Source of the DNA: Terriglobus roseus DSM 18391
GTDB taxonomy: Bacteria; Acidobacteriota; Terriglobia; Terriglobales; Acidobacteriaceae
Length of the DNA: 64,000 nucleotides
Assembly: GCF_000265425.1 (NCBI RefSeq)
Contig: NC_018014.1
Span: forward strand, 1,612,001 to 1,676,000
Direction: 5' to 3'
In this document: positions 58,832-64,000 of the stretch, in pieces
Numbering within the stretch: position 1 is the first letter of the stretch
Layout: every line of letters begins with the position of its first letter
Notes under the pieces: generated by a model
What the model was told of the DNA's origin: nothing
Database searches by the model: none
Seen by the model: the letters and a program-made list of their open reading frames with translations, nothing else
Position numbers and translations under genes: made by a program

Positions 58832-59755
58832 ATGACGAAGATGCACCGTTCAAACCTTCTTGCTGCCGCCGTCGCTGTAGTGGTTCCCGCTTTATCGATG
58901 CCTCTGCTCGTCGCGCAGCCGCCACGGACTCCGCCGCCGCGCGTCTTTCTGCTGGCGCTGGACACGGACCATGACGGCCAGCTTGCGGCTGCTGAGATCG
59001 CCGCTGCGAGTGCGTCGCTGCTGACGCTGGATAAGAATCACGATGGGCAGATAACGCCGGATGAGTATGCTCCGCGCTTCCAGACGGATTCGCCGGTTGC
59101 GAACGAGTTGTATGCACGCTTGATGGCGATGGATGCGAACAAGGACGGTGTCCTGACTGTCGATGAGGTGCCGGAGCGCATGCAGCCGATGTTCCAGCGA
59201 GGCGATGCGAACCACGACGGCAAGCTGACCGGGGATGAGATTCGCGCGATGGCGCAGGCGCAGGCCGATCCGCAAGGCCGGCCAGTTGGACGGAACAATG
59301 CATCGGTGCAGCTGCGCGTGGATCCGATCACGAACTCGCTGGATGTCGATCATGATGGCGTCTTCACTGCGGCCGAGATTGCAAGTGCTCCGGGTGCGTT
59401 GAAGACGCTGGACAAGAATGCCGACGGCATCCTGTCAGCGGACGAACTGCGTGTTCGCCAGCAGACTCCGGCGGAGCGTGCTGCGCACAGCATGGACGAG
59501 TGGGATGGCGATCGCGACGGCTTCCTGATCAAGGGCGAAATGCCGGACCGGATGCAGGCGAACTTCGAAGCGATGGATCTGAATCACGATGGCAAAGTCA
59601 GCCTGGAAGAGATGACGACCTTCATGGCGACGCAGCCGATGGGACGCGGCCCGGGTGGCCCCGGTGGACCGCCTACCGGAGCTGGCGAACGCTCCGGTGA
59701 CATGAAACCTCCAGCCGAACGTATGCCCGAGAACAACGCTGCGCCCGCACGCTAA
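58832..59755 (+). CDS. Exported EF-hand protein with eight calcium loops (307 aa)
   Basis: A signal peptide (about 1-28) is followed by eight EF-hand-like loops: DTDHDGQLAAAE, DKNHDGQITPDE, DANKDGVLTVDE, DANHDGKLTGDE, DVDHDGVFTAAE, DKNADGILSADE, DGDRDGFLIKGE and DLNHDGKVSLEE, then a Gly/Pro-rich tail. Calcium binding outside the cytoplasm is likely. It is 42 bases upstream of the ApbE-DUF2271 gene, in the same direction, so this is a three-gene unit. Confidence 0.9.
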   Translation: MTKMHRSNLLAAAVAVVVPALSMPLLVAQPPRTPPPRVFLLALDTDHDGQLAAAEIAAASASLLTLDKNHDGQITPDEYAPRFQTDSPVANELYARLMAMDANKDGVLTVDEVPERMQPMFQRGDANHDGKLTGDEIRAMAQAQADPQGRPVGRNNASVQLRVDPITNSLDVDHDGVFTAAEIASAPGALKTLDKNADGILSADELRVRQQTPAERAAHSMDEWDGDRDGFLIKGEMPDRMQANFEAMDLNHDGKVSLEEMTTFMATQPMGRGPGGPGGPPTGAGERSGDMKPPAERMPENNAAPAR

Positions 59756-59797
59756 CCCTGCAGCACTTACCTGCCTTACTCAGGAGAAGAGATCGTA

Positions 59798-61351
59798 ATG
59801 AAGAAGAAGACACAGGGATTATTTGCCTCCGCTGCCTTGGTTTCGCTGGGAGTGTTGCAAGCATCTGCTGCTACTCAGGTCATGCAAGCCGGAGCGGTGA
59901 AGCATGACGCAGCAGGCACGTGGGCCTTCGCGCATGAAAACGTGCTGGGAACATCGCTCGACATGAACGTGACTGCTGCTTCGAAGACGCAGGCGCATGC
60001 GGCGGAGGCAGCGGCGCTGGCTGAGTTTGATCGTCAGTCGAAGATCCTGAGTGCGTGGGACGCGAAGAGCGAGTTCTCGCGCTGGCAGAAGACACGCGGT
60101 GTTGCCGTGAAAGTCTCGCCGGAGCTGATGGATGTCCTGGCTCGCTTCGATGCGTGGCAGGGTGAGACAGGTGGCGTGTTGAATGCTTCGTCGGAGGCAG
60201 CCGCGAAGGTATGGCGCGGCGCTGCGGCAAAGGGTGCTGCACCCTCGTCGAAGGACCTCGACAACGCGGTGCATGCGATGGCGCAGAAGCACTGGTCGCT
60301 GGATCGCGTGCACGGCACCGCGACGCGGCTTTCAGATGCGCCTTTGGTCCTTGCCAGCTTCACGAAGAGCCTGATTACGCAGAAGGCTGCGGATGTAGCG
60401 CTGCATGCGGGTGCGACGGGCATCATGCTGAACGTGGGCGGCGACATCGTCACGCGTGGTGCGCTGACGCAGCGTGTGGACATTGCCAACCCCAAGGCCG
60501 ATGCAGAGAACGATGCTGCGCTTGATACGGTGGTCTTGCGTGATCGAGCCATTGCGACCAGCGGCAGCTATCGTCGCGGCTTTGCAGTGGCGGGCGAGCT
60601 CCGGTCGCACCTGATTGATCCGCGTACGGCGCAGCCTGCCGCTGCTGTTCTCTCATCAAGCGTCATTGCTCCGGATGCTGCTACGGCTGGTGCACTTGCG
60701 ACGGCTCTGTCGATCCTGTCGCCTCGTGAGTCGGCTGCGCTGATGCAGCGTCATCCGGATGCGGCTTACATGATCGTCACGCGGGATGGTGAGCGCGTCG
60801 CCAGTAAGGGTTGGGCTACGTATGCCGAGCCGAAGGTCGAGCGTGTGGCCTATGCCGTGCGTGCCGGTGCGGCGGCACCGGCTGGATCGAACTGGAACCA
60901 GTCGATGGAACTGCTGGTAAAGCTGGAGCTGCCGCGCGTCGATAACCCGCGCTATCACCGGCCATATGTCGCTGTCTGGATTGAGGACAAGGACAAGTAT
61001 CCGGTCCGTACCGTTGCGCTGTGGTTCAAGAATCCGCGTTGGTTGAATGAGTTGAAGGGTTGGTATGGCGAGGATCGCGTGCGGAATCTGGCCGAAGGAA
61101 CGGATATCTCTGCGACCGTTTCCAGCGCGACGCGTGCGCCCGGGACCTATTCGCTGAAGTGGGATGGCAAGGACAACAACGGCAAGCTGGTGAAGGCAGG
61201 GAAGTACACGGTGGTGATTGAAGCTGCGCGCGAGCACGGCGGGCACTCGCTGCTGCGCCAGGAGATTGACTTCAACGGCACCGCCGCGCAGATGACGCTG
61301 CCCGCCAGCGAAGAACTGGGAGCTGTTCAGCTTGACTATCGGAAGCAGTAA
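59798..61351 (+). CDS. FAD:protein FMN transferase (ApbE) fused to DUF2271 (517 aa)
   Basis: This is an exported two-domain protein. After a signal peptide, residues about 45-320 are ApbE-like: SAWDAKSEFSRWQ, GGVLNASSEAAAKVW, IMLNVGGDIVTRG, AIATSGSYRRGF and the metal site DAATAGALATALS. Residues about 355-515 are DUF2271 (YHRPYVAVWIEDKDKYPVRTVALWF, GTYSLKWDGKDNNGKLV). ApbE attaches FMN to target proteins outside the cell membrane. The fusion implies a shared target. GGAG precedes the ATG. It overlaps the PepSY gene by about 20 bases. Confidence 0.88.
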   Translation: MKKKTQGLFASAALVSLGVLQASAATQVMQAGAVKHDAAGTWAFAHENVLGTSLDMNVTAASKTQAHAAEAAALAEFDRQSKILSAWDAKSEFSRWQKTRGVAVKVSPELMDVLARFDAWQGETGGVLNASSEAAAKVWRGAAAKGAAPSSKDLDNAVHAMAQKHWSLDRVHGTATRLSDAPLVLASFTKSLITQKAADVALHAGATGIMLNVGGDIVTRGALTQRVDIANPKADAENDAALDTVVLRDRAIATSGSYRRGFAVAGELRSHLIDPRTAQPAAAVLSSSVIAPDAATAGALATALSILSPRESAALMQRHPDAAYMIVTRDGERVASKGWATYAEPKVERVAYAVRAGAAAPAGSNWNQSMELLVKLELPRVDNPRYHRPYVAVWIEDKDKYPVRTVALWFKNPRWLNELKGWYGEDRVRNLAEGTDISATVSSATRAPGTYSLKWDGKDNNGKLVKAGKYTVVIEAAREHGGHSLLRQEIDFNGTAAQMTLPASEELGAVQLDYRKQ

Positions 61352-62024
61352 GGTCGAACACAGCCCCGAGGCGCAGAGCATCACCGCCGCGGTTACACGT
61401 CGCACCGCGGCGGAGAAGGCCGCGCAGCCATTGTCTGCGCGGCTGCGCAAGAAGACAGCCATCGTCTCGCGGTGGCTGCATATCTACCTGTCGATGGTGT
61501 CGTTCGCGGTGGTGCTGTTCTTTGCGGTGACGGGCCTGACGCTGAATCATGCAGAGTCGCTCTCGCATGGTGAGGTGGTTAAGAATCTTAACGGTTCGCT
61601 CTCGCCGAAGGAGATGGGGCCGAAGGACCATCCGGACACGCTTGCGATCGTGGAGCACATTCGCTCCAAGGATGGCGTCCACGGCGCTGTCAGCGATCTG
61701 CGTGTCGAAGACGACCAGATCAGCTTCAGCTTTCGCGGGCCCGGTTACAGCGCAGACACGACGGTGAATCGCGCCGATGGGATGTATACCGTCGTGGAGA
61801 CGCGTGCGGGCTTGGTCGCGGTCATCAACGATCTACACAAGGGGCGTGACACCGGGAAGGTGTGGTCATGGATCATCGATGCGTCCGCGATCCTGCTGAC
61901 GCTGGTGTCGTTGAGCGGTTTGGTGCTGATCTTTTTCGTTTACAAGAAGCGTGTGAGCGGGTTGATTCTTGCTGGCATCGCGACGGTAGTCTGCCTCATG
62001 CTCTACAAGCTTTATGTGCCGTAG
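61332..62024 (+). CDS. PepSY-associated transmembrane protein (230 aa)
   Basis: A polar N-terminus, a first helix (RWLHIYLSMVSFAVVLFFAVTGLTL), a periplasmic PepSY-like loop (near 75-170) and two or three C-terminal helices (WSWIIDASAILLTLVSLSGLVLIFF...) are visible. Histidines in the helices (WLHIYL, LNHAES) could bind heme or metal, as in the PiuB/ferric reductase-like families. The start is TTG at 61332 with GGGAG 9 bases upstream, overlapping the ApbE gene. The role may be membrane electron transfer for flavoproteins. Confidence 0.82.
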   Translation: MTIGSSKVEHSPEAQSITAAVTRRTAAEKAAQPLSARLRKKTAIVSRWLHIYLSMVSFAVVLFFAVTGLTLNHAESLSHGEVVKNLNGSLSPKEMGPKDHPDTLAIVEHIRSKDGVHGAVSDLRVEDDQISFSFRGPGYSADTTVNRADGMYTVVETRAGLVAVINDLHKGRDTGKVWSWIIDASAILLTLVSLSGLVLIFFVYKKRVSGLILAGIATVVCLMLYKLYVP

Positions 62025-62027
62025 GGC

Positions 62028-62462
62028 TTAGAGGACAACCAGCTCGTAACGCGCCATGATCTCGATGATGCGAGTGCGGTCGGGCGGGCCGTCGCTCATG
62101 GCTTCGCGGACCTCTTCAAAGTACCGCTTGCCGATGGAGCCGGGATTCAGCGTGACCAGCGCCTTTGCAGGCGCATCGTGCAGGTTCGCATGGTGATGTT
62201 TCACACCACGCGGAATCATGAGTGACTCGCCGGCTTTCAGCTCGTGCGCTTCGCCGTTTACGGTGGATGTGAGTGTGCCTTCGAGGCCGTAGACAAACTC
62301 GTCCACGGCGCGATGGTAGTGGGGCTCCGGCACGCGTGCGCCGGGCTGCACGAGAAATTCGAAGATGACGAGATCGCCGGAGCCCTGCGTCTCATCGACG
62401 AGGAATGTCAGTTCGATTCCACCAAGGCGCACCACGGCGCTGCTGTCTGGCTGCTGCATCAC
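62028..62462 (-). CDS. Cupin domain protein (144 aa)
   Basis: This single cupin has the metal-site motif PEPHYHRAVDEFVYGLEG and the second motif GESLMIPRGVKHHHANLHDA. The C-terminus (FEEVREAMSDGPPDRTRIIEI) is typical of cupins of unknown substrate. The start could be 62462 or 62459 (MMQQ). It is monocistronic, convergent to the PepSY gene with only 3 bases between stops. Confidence 0.85.
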   Translation of the reverse strand: MMQQPDSSAVVRLGGIELTFLVDETQGSGDLVIFEFLVQPGARVPEPHYHRAVDEFVYGLEGTLTSTVNGEAHELKAGESLMIPRGVKHHHANLHDAPAKALVTLNPGSIGKRYFEEVREAMSDGPPDRTRIIEIMARYELVVL

Positions 62463-62490
62463 TCACCTGTTTTCTAGGGGAGTGAGCAGG

Positions 62491-63819
62491 CTAACATGCC
62501 AGATCGGCGCGGGTGATTTTTAGATCGCCTAGATTGCCGAGCAGTGTGAGCGAGATGTTGTCGCCGATCAGCAGCTCGTTGGCTACCCGCTGTACATCGG
62601 CAGGCGTTACGCGGTCGACGTCCGCGATGATCTCATCGACGGTGTGGAAGCGGCCGTAGTACATCTGCTGGCGAGCCAGGTTTCCCATGCGTGCCGAGGA
62701 GCTCTCAAGGCCGAGAACGATGTTGCCTTTAGATTGATTCTTCGCGCGCTCCAGCTCGTCTTCGCCGATGGGCTCCGTCTTCAACTTGCGGAACTCTTCG
62801 ACGATCAGGCGAATCATCTCACGTGTCTTTTCGATGGACGTACCCGCGTAAACACTGAGCGCTCCGGTATCGCGATAGGGCGACAGCTCTGAGTAGATGG
62901 AGTAGGCGAGGCCTGCATCTTCACGCACCGACTGGAAGAGGCGCGAGCTCATGCCGCCGCCGAGAATTGAATTCAAAAGGTACAGAACGTAGCGGTCCGG
63001 CGAGTCGACCGCGGGTGCGGGAACGCCGAGACAGATCTGTACCTGCTCGAGTGACTTCTTCTTTTTGAGCGTGATGTGCGGTGTTGCTTTGGGTGCTGCG
63101 AAGCGGACAATCTTGTTGTCGCCGGCCGGTGCGAGTGCGCCGAAGTGCCGCTCGACGAGAGCGATCATCTCGTCATGCTTGAGGTGTCCTGCGGCGGAGA
63201 TGATCACATTTGACGGCACGAATCGAGATGCGTGGAAGGAGCGCACCGCGGTCTGATCGAAGCTGGAGACAGTCTCTGCCGTGCCGAGGATAGAGCGTGC
63301 GAGCGGGTCGTTCTTCCAGAAGTTTGCCGTGTGGATCTCGTGGACGAGATAGTCGGGATTGTCCTCGTCCATCTTGATCTCTTCGAGCACGACGGACTGT
63401 TCGCGTGCGATGTCGTCGGGTGCGAAGGTCGGATTCAGTACGAGATCTGCGAGGATTTCCATTGCCGGTCCCACGTTGGTGTCGAGCACCTTCATGTTGA
63501 AGCAGATGGTTTCCTTGCCGGTGAATGCGTCTAGGTTGCCGCCGATGGCGTCGGTTTCGCGCGCGATCTGCTTGGCTGTGCGCGACGTTGTGCCCTTGAA
63601 GACCATGTGTTCTACGAAATGGGAGAGGCCGTTTTCTGCGGGTTGTTCGTCGCGTGAGCCTGTGCCGACCCATACGCCTACTGAGACCGATCGCATGTGC
63701 GGCATGCTCTCGGTGAGGACGAGGAGGCCGTTGGGGAGCGTGGTCCGGCGGATGTTGCGGGCGGGTGATGCGGCGGTGGCAAGCGTCGCATTCTCTGCGA
63801 CGGGGACGGTTTCAACCAT
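62491..63819 (-). CDS. M16 family zinc peptidase (442 aa)
   Basis: This is a pitrilysin-type metallopeptidase of the processing peptidase or PqqL/YmxG group. The inverted zinc motif HxxEH is in GLSHFVEHMVFKGT, with the distal glutamate in the EEIKMDEDNPDYLVHE region. The C-terminal domain has GGMSSRLFQSVREDAGLAYSIYS. No signal peptide is obvious (starts MVETVPVAENATL). It is upstream of the cupin gene by 28 bases on the same strand. Confidence 0.92.
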   Translation of the reverse strand: MVETVPVAENATLATAASPARNIRRTTLPNGLLVLTESMPHMRSVSVGVWVGTGSRDEQPAENGLSHFVEHMVFKGTTSRTAKQIARETDAIGGNLDAFTGKETICFNMKVLDTNVGPAMEILADLVLNPTFAPDDIAREQSVVLEEIKMDEDNPDYLVHEIHTANFWKNDPLARSILGTAETVSSFDQTAVRSFHASRFVPSNVIISAAGHLKHDEMIALVERHFGALAPAGDNKIVRFAAPKATPHITLKKKKSLEQVQICLGVPAPAVDSPDRYVLYLLNSILGGGMSSRLFQSVREDAGLAYSIYSELSPYRDTGALSVYAGTSIEKTREMIRLIVEEFRKLKTEPIGEDELERAKNQSKGNIVLGLESSSARMGNLARQQMYYGRFHTVDEIIADVDRVTPADVQRVANELLIGDNISLTLLGNLGDLKITRADLAC

Positions 63820-63835
63820 CCTTCCATTGTAGGCG

Positions 63836-64000
63836 CTATGCGGGTTTTCGGATGGGTTCGGTGGCGATGCGGGCGAGCAGGGAGGCCTTGATTGCGGGCC
63901 AATCTTCTTCGGTGATGCTGTACCACTTCGTGTGTCGTGTGGAGCCGTCCGGCATGATCATGTGGTTGCGAAAGGTGCCTTCGAATTGCGCGCCCAGCTT
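63836..64000 (-). CDS. GNAT family acetyltransferase fragment (5' end outside window)
   Basis: The last 54 codons of a longer gene read in from base 64000: KLGAQFEGTFRNHMIMPDGST, WYSITEEDWPAIKASLLARI and the stop TAG at 63836. This matches the C-terminal end of RimJ/RimL-type N-acetyltransferases. It ends 17 bases upstream of the M16 peptidase start on the same strand. Confidence 0.8.
   Translation of the reverse strand, partial: KLGAQFEGTFRNHMIMPDGSTRHTKWYSITEEDWPAIKASLLARIATEPIRKPA

Noticed and set aside
1..64000. tRNA, rRNA, CRISPR array, prophage or transposase genes
   Set aside because: None recognised on either strand by eye; a covariance or CRISPR search would be needed to exclude small ones.

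Overview
The window is a high-GC chromosomal segment that reads as a soil-type member of the Acidobacteriota, probably the Terriglobia/Acidobacteriaceae (Terriglobus, Granulicella or Edaphobacter-like). The grounds are inference: gene content and style (M28, M24, M16, S9 and S53-related exported peptidases, DUF4142, TPM plus LemA, BlaI/M56 pairs, Uma2, Ig-like repeat proteins, GNRA-capped terminators). No rRNA, tRNA, CRISPR array, prophage or transposase gene was seen. Genes on both strands are dense and mostly housekeeping.

Layout. 1-4.6 kb (-): an AddA/AddB-like helicase-nuclease pair, 3' end of the helicase cut by the window. 4.6-8.8 kb: MFS permease, a divergent CusF-SCO copper lipoprotein, and an MsbA-like ABC exporter. 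8.8-13.2 kb: oligopeptidase B, a DUF4142 protein, and a TPM-LemA pair. 13.3-18.1 kb (-): polyprenyl synthase, YajQ, then metG-tatD. 18.2-20.8 kb (+): hldD-gmhA-ROK sugar kinase, a heptose cluster. 20.9-23.2 kb (-): CYCXC protein and glmU. 23.3-27.6 kb (+): a giant Ig-repeat exoprotein on a degenerate sedolisin (S53) front end. 27.7-35 kb: ppk1, a small KA-rich secreted protein, the operon Uma2-proC-ctaA, and an M28 peptidase. 35.2-43.2 kb: murA, a Spy-like protein, an acyltransferase, a Tat-exported M24 protein, an orphan histidine kinase and murQ. 43.4-52 kb: lepB, a tiny His/Arg-rich exported peptide, tpiA, pgk, an htrA-blaR1-blaI block, a ParE/RHH toxin-antitoxin pair, DUF2164 and gapA. 52-58.6 kb: ABM monooxygenase, a P-loop kinase joined to an OpuC/Osm-type osmoprotectant ABC operon, DUF3224, a PNPOx-like protein, a type IV pilin, lolA and a cupin. 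58.8-62 kb: an EF-hand, ApbE-DUF2271 and PepSY operon. 62-64 kb (-): cupin, M16 peptidase and a GNAT fragment.

How genes work together. Envelope building is the main theme: murA and glmU make peptidoglycan precursor, murQ recycles it, hldD/gmhA supply heptose, and lepB/lolA/htrA handle export and quality control. The lower-glycolysis genes gapA, pgk and tpiA lie in one 8-kb stretch, interrupted by the stress block. The strongest candidate for a new regulatory unit is that block. BlaI and a BlaR1-like M56 sensor protease overlap by 4 bases and are followed 33 bases later by a secreted HtrA protease. Near-identical 16-base palindromes (AACTAANGAATTAGTT) lie just before blaI and inside the first codons of htrA. 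Other leads are the non-catalytic sedolisin relative, an intergenic repeat family bounded by GGGTGCCCC/GGGGCACCC (one copy supplies the ppk stop codon, another sits inside the osmoprotectant operon), and the EF-hand/flavin-transferase/PepSY operon.
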